Of a stretch of 62,485 bases of DNA, positions 1 to 8,472 are shown piece after piece. The position numbers and the translations under genes are program-made. The stretch covers positions 1 through 62,485 of the forward strand of contig NZ_JAAKGO010000013.1 in the NCBI RefSeq assembly GCF_011043525.1. Direction: 5' to 3'. This stretch comes from Sphingobacterium sp. SGG-5. Lineage in GTDB: Bacteria; Bacteroidota; Bacteroidia; Sphingobacteriales; Sphingobacteriaceae. The notes beneath the pieces were generated by a model. The model did no database searches and had not been told where the DNA came from. It saw nothing but the letters and a program-made list of their open reading frames with translations. The first letter of the stretch is position 1, and the number at the start of each line of letters is the position of its first letter.

Positions 1-3000
1 CTGACCGGCAGGCCGCTACTGGATGAGACGTCAAGGTCGATCGTGCCCGCATCACGGTAAAGTGTGCCCGGATCCGTAAACGTGATCGTCTGCGGGGCTT
101 TGTTCACCGTAAGTGTGCCGCTTACATAGCTGATATCGTAGTTACCCACTTTTGGTCCCTGTGCTGCCGAAGCGGTGATCTCGTAGGTGTCAACATCGGC
201 CGAGGCTGATGCTCCTGCTGAAGTTAATGTCACCGAGGTAACTGCATCGTTGTTCACAAGGCCGTCCGGTGTAAACTCGGTACCGCTGAAGGTAAAGGCA
301 TTGCCATAGATCTTGCTCTGGTCATTGGCCGTAATCGTCAGTGCTTTCGGGTCAACCGTCAGCGTCTGATCAACATCTGCCGCCGGTGTATAGGCCGAGC
401 CTCCTGCCTGCGACGCCGTAATCGTCGCCGTGCCCACGCCAACGATACGGATCTTGCCGGCTACGATCGTGGCCACCGTTTCATTGCTGCTGCTGTAGGT
501 GATCGGGATCGTACCGTTCGTGCTCGTAGCTCCCGCAGCAAAGTCCGCATCACCGTAGGTCTTCAACGGCAGCGCACCAAACGTGATCACCTGCGGTGCT
601 TTAGGTACCGCACTGACTTCCGTACCTGCTGCACTCTCGTTGCCCGCTTGGTCTACAGCCGTGATACGGTAGTAATACGTCGTACCGTTCGTCAGACCCG
701 TATGGGTATAGGTCGTCGCCGCCGGAGCCGTAACCGTTGCCAGCACACTGGTTGGATTGGCCGAGGTACCACCGTAAACTTTGTATGACGTCAGATCCCC
801 CTCTGTATTGGCCGTCCAGTTCAGCACGTTCTGCTGATTACCAAAAGTTGCCGTCACTCCAGCAGGCGCTGCAGGGGCGACCCCATCGATCACGATAGCA
901 TGCTGTCCCCCGAGCGAATTCGGACCACCCACTGTCGGTAGGGTCAGTACAGCATCCAGCTCGGCAACATTCCGTATCGTCGAACCGTTGAGTGTCAGTG
1001 AGGCAGTGGATGCATAATCCAGATCGGCACTCACGTCACCTTCTTGAACCCTATATTGGAAGGTCAGCACAGTCGTCCCCGAACCGGACAGGTAAACTGC
1101 TTCCCGGTCAACCGTACCCGTCTCCACGAACAGCGTTGGTGATCCGCCCGTCTCATCTACAGCCACCGGCTGATTGAAGTTTATGGTCAAGACAATATCA
1201 TCACCTATCTTATACGTTCTATCCGCACTTGTCGATCCGACCTCCAACACTTCAGGGTTGATCGGGTTGACCGTGATGTTGATGACATCCGTATCCGTCA
1301 AAGCTCCGCCCGAACCCGAATTGCCCAGGTCGCTGGTGACGATCTGTAAGCTCGCTGCACCATAAAATCCCATTGTCGGCCGGAACGTCAGTCCGCCGAG
1401 CGCCACGTTGATATCGGCGATGGTACCCGCAAAGGTCATTGTCCCGTCGTCCGTACCAATTCCCGTGGCAAATGTCAGTCCCGTAGTGCCTGAAAGGGTC
1501 AGTGACCCGTTTGTCGCAGTCAGTGTCACCTCCACCGTATTACCTCCCGCATCCACATCCGAAATCATGATGCCGTTACCGTTCGCCGCACTGAATGTCA
1601 GCCCCCCGTTCTGATCAACCTCCTGTATTCCCGGAACCGTATTCACCGGAGCATCGTTTACGGCTGTCACCGTCAGTGTGACCGTCCGCGAGTCTCCAAG
1701 AGATCCCCCCGATCCCGTATTGCCCCCATCATCGATCGTTACCGTAAGGGCTACATTGCCCGTTGCATGTAACGCGGTCTTGAAATCAACATGGCCGGCA
1801 GCGATGAATGCGTTCAGGTCCGCAATCGATCCGGTCAATGTCAATGTGGCCGTTCCCGGCCCGCTGACGGTCACGCCATTACCCGATATAGCAGACAGTG
1901 TACCGCTAAGCACCGAAAAGGTTGCCGTAACATTCCCGCTGCCCGCATCCACATCGCTGAAGCTGATCCCGGTGAGTGAGGTCTGTATGTCCTCATTGAC
2001 GGCGATACCGGCAGGAGTCGTGATCACAGGAGCGTCGTTCACGGCCGCCACGTTAAAGTACACCCATGCTGTATCACACCGAGAAGACATACCGTTGTCA
2101 CACACCTGGTACTCCAAACTATCCAAACCGTTATAATTGGAGTTGGGGGTATAGGTAAAGCTTCCATCGAAATTCAATACTACCGTTCCATTAACCGGTG
2201 CAGTGGTCAAAGAAGCCGTCAACGCATTTCCTTCCACATCCGAATCGTTGGTCAACACGTTGCCGGTTGCAGGTACATCTTCGGTTACCGATAGTTCGTC
2301 ATCCACCGCCACCGGCGCCGTGTTTACGGCTACCACCGTCACATTCTTCGTTGCCGGACTGCTATCAGCCGTGCCATTATTTACCACAAAGCTGACCGTA
2401 CGGTTTGCGGTATTTGGATCCTGTGAGCTGTTGCTATATGTCACCGCACGTAACGCCCCCTGCCATTGCGCTAATGTCGCCGTAGCCGCCGCCGAAGTCA
2501 GTGTGAGTACACCGGTGCTACTATTATAGCTCCCGCTGATATTTCCCATAGTACTGCCGTCGTTTACGAAAACCAATATATCCTGCCCACTTTGAAAATT
2601 ACCCGTAATCGACACCGTGGCTGAAGCCAACGTGGCACTAGCCGGATCGGTCACCGTCAACCCCGGATCAACCGTCACCGGTACAGGATTACCATTAACC
2701 GGTTCGGTAAAGGTCGTTGTGCCGCCACTAGTCGTGACAACCGGCCCTTCCGCAAGCACCAGATTGAGCGTATTTCCGTTCTGTATGTTGTAATCGGCCA
2801 ATGTTCTGCCGTCTTCCAGCTCCGTGCCGCCAAAGAAGAGCTGCTGTTGCGCCGGCGGAATACCCGCCTTATCCTGTATCTTCTGTTTGATCTGTTGAAT
2901 CGAATCACTGGATTCGGCAGCAATAACAAGCGACTTACCATCTTCTTTTTTCACGAAGATGAGCATAGACGCACAAGCCGGGCTGTCACCGGTAATCGTC

Positions 3001-4979
3001 CAGCCATACTCATCGATCAGCTTTTGTCTAGCCTCTGCACCCGCGCAAAAAGTCAGCCCGGTGGCTTGTAGTTCCACACCACTTTGCAGACCAGTTTTCG
3101 CCGCCCATCCGATAAGTATGGCATCATAATTAGCTAGCGAAAGTCCGGAAGAACTCAACATATCTTCCATATCCGTTACATGGGTAATATCCCAATTGGC
3201 TATATTTTGGTTAAATACCTGAGCATCATTAAACATACGCGTCATATCCTTGACGTTCGACACATTCCAAATCCCTATATTTTGATTAAACGCCCAAGCA
3301 CCATGAAACATTTCCATCATATTCCCGACCTGCCCCACATCCCAGCCACTGATGTTTTGGTTGAATTTTCGCGCCAGACCAAACATATGACTCATGTCTG
3401 TTACCGCAGCAACGTCCCAGCCGCTAAGATCCTGGTTGAATTCCGTCCCCCAGTAGAACATAAAACTCATATCGGCAACCCCGCTTACATTCCAGTTATC
3501 AAGGGGCCGATTAAATAACAGACAATCCCGAAACAACCCCGACATATCGGTAATAGTCGACACATCCCAATGGTTGACCGGAGCATTCATGGTCTCTGCG
3601 CCAAAGAACATGTCTTTGAGAGAGGTTACGTGGCTCAGGTCTGGTGCATCGGTTGCGTTGAGCTGCATTTGTTTTGCTTTAAAAAAGGCCCGCTCCATGG
3701 ACGTCCAGGCAATAGTTCCCCACTGTTCTATGGACATTAAAGTAAGCACATCCATCCCAATCAAGATGGGATCATTCACCGGATTGAGTTGCTGCGATCG
3801 CTCCAGGCCTATCCGTGGAAACTGTCCGGCAATTTCTATACGGATGGTCGTTGGCTCAAAAGAGGGAAAATAGGGTGAAAGCACGAAATCCCCGGTGACC
3901 CCCGTGGCCGTACCGCTCATTGTTCCCAGACTGTTGGAAGTCTCCCAATACACGTCGTATAAATAGGTTTCACCCGGAATCGTCGGAATAACAATTTGAT
4001 TCGGATTTTCTGCATACATGGGATCAAAAGACCACGTCGTAATAAAATTATCGGTGCTGCCGGGCGTAATGCCCACTGTACCGAGGACTGTAATCGTAAA
4101 AATTTTCTCGTATGTGCCTTGCCCATCATTGGTACGGATACGTACACTGTAAGTTCCAGGCGTAAGGGCAGCAGCATTATCAGCCCGTAGCGTCCAGGAC
4201 CCGCTCGTATTCGTGATATTAAAACTTCCGTTATCCGTACTTCCTGACCCGGCCACTAAGGTATAGGTATGCGTATTGGCCGCATCAGCGTCTGTCGTGC
4301 CGAGTGTTCCCACCACGGCATTGATGCCTGCATTTTGATTTACGGAGGTATTGCTCAACGTAATGTCTGTCGGTGGATTATTTGCAGCAACAGGTGGTCC
4401 GATAACGAATTGGTCGAACGTGAAAACTACACCTGACAGGCCTGGATAAACCAGTGGTGTTTTCTGCCGAAATCGAATTTCATCAACATTACCAAAAAGT
4501 GCACCCAGCGTATACGTATTCTTGACACTGCTAATATCTAAATCCTGTGTCCCTAATAGTGTCCCATCCCGATAAGCCTCAACCGTCAAATCTACCGTTA
4601 ATGGATTTGATACATAATCGTAGATATATACACTTTGAAAAGACCTATTCGTCCCATCTACCGTTTTGACTATGAAATAATAAGGATCATCAAAATTAAA
4701 CTGATCACCTACATAGATTAATCCTGACCCACCAAAACCATTTGCTGCGGAAGACGATTCATAATAGATATCATATTCAGGCTCTGCCAAATTTTCGGCA
4801 CGAACGCTAAACAGGAAATTCCCGATAGTAATCGATTTTCCGAGGTTTGCATTATGGACATACCCCTGATCGTCAAAAGTAATCGTAGTCGTCTGTGCGG
4901 ATGTCGAAAATGCTAAAGGCAGCATAAAGACAAGCAAAAGGTAAATAAACCTCCGGTGGATAGGTTGTGCGTTATTCAT
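1..4979 (-). CDS. Giant secreted adhesin with BspA repeats and a ubiquitin-like domain (3' end outside window)
   Basis: The reading frame is open from an ATG at 4979 to the left edge, about 1,660 residues without a stop. The N-terminus is a signal peptide ending near residue 29 (STSAQ). Then come a novel region to about residue 140, a cadherin-like domain (about 200-300), BspA/DUF285-type repeats (about 395-640), a ubiquitin-like domain (672-742), cadherin-like repeats, an FN3 domain (about 1370-1460) and an MBG-type domain (about 1540-1620). Its last 2 kb nearly match the adhesin at 57001-61074, so a T9SS type B sorting domain is expected just outside the window. Probable role: cell-surface adhesin exported by type IX secretion. 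It is divergent from the LuxR-type regulator gene at 5106. Domain calls are by eye. Confidence 0.9.
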   Translation of the reverse strand, partial: MNNAQPIHRRFIYLLLVFMLPLAFSTSAQTTTITFDDQGYVHNANLGKSITIGNFLFSVRAENLAEPEYDIYYESSSAANGFGGSGLIYVGDQFNFDDPYYFIVKTVDGTNRSFQSVYIYDYVSNPLTVDLTVEAYRDGTLLGTQDLDISSVKNTYTLGALFGNVDEIRFRQKTPLVYPGLSGVVFTFDQFVIGPPVAANNPPTDITLSNTSVNQNAGINAVVGTLGTTDADAANTHTYTLVAGSGSTDNGSFNITNTSGSWTLRADNAAALTPGTYSVRIRTNDGQGTYEKIFTITVLGTVGITPGSTDNFITTWSFDPMYAENPNQIVIPTIPGETYLYDVYWETSNSLGTMSGTATGVTGDFVLSPYFPSFEPTTIRIEIAGQFPRIGLERSQQLNPVNDPILIGMDVLTLMSIEQWGTIAWTSMERAFFKAKQMQLNATDAPDLSHVTSLKDMFFGAETMNAPVNHWDVSTITDMSGLFRDCLLFNRPLDNWNVSGVADMSFMFYWGTEFNQDLSGWDVAAVTDMSHMFGLARKFNQNISGWDVGQVGNMMEMFHGAWAFNQNIGIWNVSNVKDMTRMFNDAQVFNQNIANWDITHVTDMEDMLSSSGLSLANYDAILIGWAAKTGLQSGVELQATGLTFCAGAEARQKLIDEYGWTITGDSPACASMLIFVKKEDGKSLVIAAESSDSIQQIKQKIQDKAGIPPAQQQLFFGGTELEDGRTLADYNIQNGNTLNLVLAEGPVVTTSGGTTTFTEPVNGNPVPVTVDPGLTVTDPASATLASATVSITGNFQSGQDILVFVNDGSTMGNISGSYNSSTGVLTLTSAAATATLAQWQGALRAVTYSNSSQDPNTANRTVSFVVNNGTADSSPATKNVTVVAVNTAPVAVDDELSVTEDVPATGNVLTNDSDVEGNALTASLTTAPVNGTVVLNFDGSFTYTPNSNYNGLDSLEYQVCDNGMSSRCDTAWVYFNVAAVNDAPVITTPAGIAVNEDIQTSLTGISFSDVDAGSGNVTATFSVLSGTLSAISGNGVTVSGPGTATLTLTGSIADLNAFIAAGHVDFKTALHATGNVALTVTIDDGGNTGSGGSLGDSRTVTLTVTAVNDAPVNTVPGIQEVDQNGGLTFSAANGNGIMISDVDAGGNTVEVTLTATNGSLTLSGTTGLTFATGIGTDDGTMTFAGTIADINVALGGLTFRPTMGFYGAASLQIVTSDLGNSGSGGALTDTDVINITVNPINPEVLEVGSTSADRTYKIGDDIVLTINFNQPVAVDETGGSPTLFVETGTVDREAVYLSGSGTTVLTFQYRVQEGDVSADLDYASTASLTLNGSTIRNVAELDAVLTLPTVGGPNSLGGQHAIVIDGVAPAAPAGVTATFGNQQNVLNWTANTEGDLTSYKVYGGTSANPTSVLATVTAPAATTYTHTGLTNGTTYYYRITAVDQAGNESAAGTEVSAVPKAPQVITFGALPLKTYGDADFAAGATSTNGTIPITYSSSNETVATIVAGKIRIVGVGTATITASQAGGSAYTPAADVDQTLTVDPKALTITANDQSKIYGNAFTFSGTEFTPDGLVNNDAVTSVTLTSAGASASADVDTYEITASAAQGPKVGNYDISYVSGTLTVNKAPQTITFTDPGTLYRDAGTIDLDVSSSSGLPV
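2754..2966 (-). other. Ubiquitin-like beta-grasp domain inside the adhesin
   Basis: Residues 672-742 of the adhesin align without gaps to human ubiquitin 1-71, with about 43 of 71 positions identical by hand count. It starts MLIFVK and includes IQDKAGIPPAQQ, LEDGRTLADYNIQ and ends TLNLVL. Lysines equivalent to K6, K11, K27, K29 and K33 are kept; K48 and K63 are Thr and Asn; I44 is Phe; V70 is kept. The conjugation tail RLRGG is absent and the chain runs on into AEGPVVTT and further adhesin repeats. It therefore cannot be conjugated unless cut, and is more likely a structural or binding module. Codons look like those of the rest of the gene. Confidence 0.93.
3056..3800 (-). repeat. BspA-family (DUF285-type) repeats in the adhesin
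   Basis: About six copies of a roughly 24-residue unit with the pattern W-[DN]-V-x-x-V-x-D-M-x-x-M-F-x-x-A-x-x-F-N-Q-x-[IL]. They are preceded by the family's typical entry block (IEQWG, then DAPDLSHV). Such repeats occur in surface proteins of Bacteroidetes and Mycoplasma and are thought to mediate binding. They lie directly before the ubiquitin-like domain. Confidence 0.85.
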
Positions 4980-5008
4980 AGTTTGTAGTTAGTCTTATGA
5001 TTTACCAA

Positions 5009-5016
5009 CAAAAATA
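5009..5016 (-). promoter_or_regulatory. Possible -7 box of the ubiquitin-domain adhesin gene
   Basis: On the minus strand this reads TATTTTTG, matching the Bacteroidetes -7 consensus TAnnTTTG, 30 bp upstream of the adhesin ATG. I see no TTG at the usual distance upstream, so the call is weak. Confidence 0.4.
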
Positions 5017-5070
5017 TAACCAATTCACAAAAATCTTCCCACCCTTTAGGGGTGGTTTTGAAAAAAAACT

Positions 5071-5078
5071 TAGATTTG
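5071..5078 (+). promoter_or_regulatory. Possible -7 box of the 7TMR-DISM/LuxR gene
   Basis: TAGATTTG fits TAnnTTTG and lies 27 bp upstream of the ATG at 5106. It also argues against the more upstream start at 5052, which would sit before this box. No clear -33 TTG is seen. Confidence 0.45.
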
Positions 5079-5105
5079 TACATCTATGAACCACTCTACA
5101 TCACT

Positions 5106-6542
5106 ATGAAGCTTGCGTTGCAATCCGTTTATCCGTTCATTGTTGTTATCTTACTATTTTTCCTTGTATTGGAAACGGGAGGAACATTATATGCCCAATC
5201 TTCGAGCAGTCTACCCGTTGAAGTACCGCAACTGTCGTTTACGGCCATTCCCGGCAGAGGGGATTTGTCGGTTGCCGAAGATGCCCAAGGGAACAGATGG
5301 ATCAAAGGCCTTATCTCACCGGCCATGCGTAACATACCACTTGTCTTCCATATTCCTTCTATGCAGGTTGCCGAGTATCAATTGTACGTCGACCGAGGCA
5401 ACGGATTTGTAACAATTCCCAAAAATATTAACCACAGTCAGCAAAAGATTCAGAGTCGCTACCCGCTTTATTTTTTTAAAAGCACTGCGGCAGCATATTA
5501 CCTACACATCAAGGACAAGCCGTTCAAGGCGCTGGATGCTGCTATCGACAAACCGACAGAATTTATAAAAAGCGAATCCGTTAATCTCATGCGAAACAGC
5601 CTTTATTACGGGCTGGCGATTATGTCCATGATCTTCAATTTCGTGCTTTATTATATTTTTCGGGACAAACGCTTTATCCTCTATTCCTTCCTGCAGCTAA
5701 GCCTGTTTATAAGTTTCCTCTACCAGGATGGGATGTTTTACTTTTTTTCACAGGGGACATTCATTGTTCCCTATTTTCTCTTGTGGAATATCGCGGTAGC
5801 TGCCACACTTTCCAGTGTCTTTGCGTATTATTTTCTCGACATGAGGCATAAAATGCCCCATTTCAGACGGATATTCCTGTACCTTACCGCCGTGCTGTTT
5901 ACCTTCGTGCTGCTCTATACCCTGACCGACATTTTATTATTTCGTCATCTGGCCTGCGTGCTGATCTTTGGGCTACCCGGCATATGCTTCTATCATGCCA
6001 TCCGGACCTGCCGGCAAGATGTCTACGCCCGCTTTTTGATTCTATCTTTTGGGTTGATTGCTTTCACGTCAGCATGTTTTCTATTAAACCGATATATCGA
6101 TTCGGATTTTCTATCCTATTTTGACATCAATACAATCCGCCTAGCCAGCGCAATAGAAATGATATGCGTCAGCCTCGCCCTGGTCTTTAAAGTAAAGGCT
6201 GTGCAGGAAGAAAATGAAGCTTACAAAGAAAAGCTAAACAGACACCTCTATGAGCTGGAGAAGCTTAAAAAAGCACAACAGCAATACCTGAAAAACGAAG
6301 AGAATATAGCGGATATCCAACAAGAAGTTATTGCTGAATTAAAACAGCATTATGATCTTACCGACCGCGAGGTGGATGTGCTGCTGTGTATCTGGAACAG
6401 GATGACCAATCAGGAAATCACTGATCAGCTGTATATCAGTATCAACACGACGAAATATCACATCCGCCGATTGTACCTCAAGCTCGAAGTCAACAGCCGC
6501 GAGGAGGTGCACCGAGTGATACAGAATCTAATTATCGTATGA
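5106..6542 (+). CDS. 7TMR-DISM membrane receptor with LuxR-type DNA-binding domain
   Basis: A 478-residue protein. ATG 5106 is chosen because it begins a clear signal peptide (MKLALQSVYPFIVVILLFF, cut near YAQS) and lies after a -7 box. A periplasmic 7TMR-DISM extracellular domain (about 35-160) is followed by seven hydrophobic helices (about 168-365), a charged coiled coil (about 370-415) and a C-terminal LuxR-type HTH with LTDREVDVLLCIW and YISINTTKYHIRRLYLKL. Such one-component regulators sense a ligand outside the membrane and bind DNA inside. Divergent to the ubiquitin-domain adhesin, so it may control it (inference). Confidence 0.85.
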   Translation: MKLALQSVYPFIVVILLFFLVLETGGTLYAQSSSSLPVEVPQLSFTAIPGRGDLSVAEDAQGNRWIKGLISPAMRNIPLVFHIPSMQVAEYQLYVDRGNGFVTIPKNINHSQQKIQSRYPLYFFKSTAAAYYLHIKDKPFKALDAAIDKPTEFIKSESVNLMRNSLYYGLAIMSMIFNFVLYYIFRDKRFILYSFLQLSLFISFLYQDGMFYFFSQGTFIVPYFLLWNIAVAATLSSVFAYYFLDMRHKMPHFRRIFLYLTAVLFTFVLLYTLTDILLFRHLACVLIFGLPGICFYHAIRTCRQDVYARFLILSFGLIAFTSACFLLNRYIDSDFLSYFDINTIRLASAIEMICVSLALVFKVKAVQEENEAYKEKLNRHLYELEKLKKAQQQYLKNEENIADIQQEVIAELKQHYDLTDREVDVLLCIWNRMTNQEITDQLYISINTTKYHIRRLYLKLEVNSREEVHRVIQNLIIV

Positions 6543-6568
6543 TTTTAGCCAGGAGGAAGTTTACGCTG

Positions 6569-6871
6569 TTAGTCAAAATCGAAGAAATCGGAAAGAAATG
6601 ATTTCTTCTTGCGGGGGTATCTATTTGGATAATTCTTCCTATCGCCCCGGTCATCGTAACGGTCGTAAGAATCGCTTGCATTCTGATCTTCACGTCTTTC
6701 ATAACGTTGCGCTCCTGCACCGCTTGACTGATTCTGTGTGGCCGCAAATTCCAACAGTTTATCCAATTCGCCTTTGTCCAACCAGACGCCACGACAACCG
6801 GGACAGTAATCTATTTCTACGCTATGGCGTTCAGTCATTAACAATGTTTCATTACAATTCGGGCACCTCAT
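6569..6871 (-). CDS. Small TFIIB-type zinc-ribbon protein
   Basis: A 100-residue protein starting MRCPNCNETLLM. Two CxxC knuckles (CPNC near residue 2 and CPGC near 23) form a zf-TFIIB zinc ribbon with the family string CRGVWLDKGELDKLLEF. The rest is a polar tail rich in Tyr, Arg and Asp, ending basic. A longer frame opens at a GTG at 6916, but relatives start at MKCPxC, so ATG 6871 is preferred. Function in bacteria is unknown. Convergent with the gene ending at 6542. Confidence 0.8.
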   Translation of the reverse strand: MRCPNCNETLLMTERHSVEIDYCPGCRGVWLDKGELDKLLEFAATQNQSSGAGAQRYERREDQNASDSYDRYDDRGDRKNYPNRYPRKKKSFLSDFFDFD

Positions 6872-7171
6872 TTCTATTCGTTTTAATTCGTGTTCCCAAA
6901 CTACAACTCTTACCACGATTTATCAAACTTAGGGGGACTATTTTAGCTTTTTTAACATTTTTATTCCAACGACCCTTCGATCTCTTGATTGAAGGCCTTC
7001 AAATACCGCAACTTTTACATGTGAGCTGACAAAAAACTGCCGATGATGGCAAATATGCTATTTTGGCCCACTACCACACCTTTTATAAAGACCAGCCTGA
7101 CGCGCTATCGATACTTGTGCAGGTTGGTATAATAAATTCGTCGTTTAGTTATAAAGCGCGATATTTGTCCA
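6872..7171. other. Intergenic region without a recognised gene
   Basis: About 300 bp between the divergent zinc-ribbon and histidine kinase genes. It must hold both promoters, but I see no convincing TAnnTTTG/TTG pair and no repeat or RNA gene. Confidence 0.4.
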
Positions 7172-8449
7172 ATGGATAGTGCTACTCCTCCTTTTCTTTT
7201 TCGGGCCAAACGTTGTTGGGATTTTCTCATCGGCAGTCCATCGGACTTCGCACTAGAGGCGCGAATATTTCACTCAATAACCTTCGGAATGACGTTACTG
7301 ACGCTCGGTTATTCGCCATATGGTCTCTTTGCAGGCTTATATATCGCATCTGTGTCCTACGTCGTGGCGGGTACGTTGTTCTTTTATGAATACTATCGGT
7401 CCCGCTTTTTGCTACATGCGCATCGAAGCCAGCTATTTGGTATTGTCGGATTACTGTTGTTATCAATCAACTACTTCACTAACGCAGGTATTGAAGGTTC
7501 TACCGACCTCATTTGGCCGGTGTACCTGCTGCTACTGCTGACCATTTGTCCCTATAAACATATGGTAGCATGGATAACCCTATTTATCCTAGTGTTTGGA
7601 CTCATACACGTGGTCGAGCTGCAATATCCTCAGCTTATTCACTATCCTTTTCGAGCTGTTGATGGACAATTTTTAGATCGTATTACAGCATTCCCAATAC
7701 CGGTTATCAGCATAGCTATAATCATCGGTTTTCTCCGTAGAAGCTATGATAAGGAAAGAGCCATGGTCGCACAACGGGATGCTGAAAAGAGCCGTCTATT
7801 CTCGATTCTCTCGCATGATATACGGGCTCCATTTATTCAGATACAGCACTATTGTGCCTTACTCAATAATCCTACGGTCTCCACAATAGACCGTGCCCAA
7901 ATCGAACAAGAACTGAAGCGAAGAAACGATCAGACACTGGATATGATCACCAACCTGCTATACTGGTCACGCTCACAATTGGACGGCTTCTCCGTCCATC
8001 TCGCACCATTATTTCTGGCGGAGACACTAGAAAGTACGCTATCGGCAGCGAATGAGCTGGGTCATGAAAAAGGAATAGCATTGGATACAAGTGTCCATGC
8101 AAATATCCGTGTATTGGCTGACGCCAACATGCTTCAGTTGGTCGTGCGTAACTTGTTGCAGAATGCGATCAAATTCACGGAGGCAGGAGGGCTGATTCGG
8201 GTAGAAGCTGACACGACTAAGGACAGTTGCTGTCTTATTATTCATGATAACGGTTCGGGTATTGCAGCAGAGCAGATGGAGCGTATCTTCTTTGGCGCTG
8301 TACCGACTTTTGGCACATCCAATGAAAAAGGTGTGGGTCTGGGATTGCAGCTGTGTAAAGAGTTTATGGAACGTCAAGGAGGCGATATCTATGCGGAGAG
8401 TACGCCGAAAAAAGGCTCACGGTTCACGATAGTGATTCCGTTAGTCTGA
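7172..8449 (+). CDS. Membrane sensor histidine kinase
   Basis: A 425-residue protein. About six hydrophobic segments fill residues 35-188. A short linker leads to a HisKA domain with SILSHDIRAP, whose phospho-accepting His is residue 215, and to a HATPase_c domain with N box NLLQNAIKF, G1 box DNGSGI and G2 box GVGLGLQLCK. It lacks a PAS or HAMP domain and a receiver domain. No response regulator gene lies next to it, so its partner is unknown. Confidence 0.88.
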   Translation: MDSATPPFLFRAKRCWDFLIGSPSDFALEARIFHSITFGMTLLTLGYSPYGLFAGLYIASVSYVVAGTLFFYEYYRSRFLLHAHRSQLFGIVGLLLLSINYFTNAGIEGSTDLIWPVYLLLLLTICPYKHMVAWITLFILVFGLIHVVELQYPQLIHYPFRAVDGQFLDRITAFPIPVISIAIIIGFLRRSYDKERAMVAQRDAEKSRLFSILSHDIRAPFIQIQHYCALLNNPTVSTIDRAQIEQELKRRNDQTLDMITNLLYWSRSQLDGFSVHLAPLFLAETLESTLSAANELGHEKGIALDTSVHANIRVLADANMLQLVVRNLLQNAIKFTEAGGLIRVEADTTKDSCCLIIHDNGSGIAAEQMERIFFGAVPTFGTSNEKGVGLGLQLCKEFMERQGGDIYAESTPKKGSRFTIVIPLV

Positions 8450-8472
8450 TAAAATAATAATGCTAACTACCC

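Noticed and set aside
1678..2136. Plus-strand ORFs of 60-150 codons across both adhesin genes
   Set aside because: They are antisense shadows of the minus-strand adhesin, Pro/Val/Thr-rich from the codon pattern of the opposite strand, with no family match.
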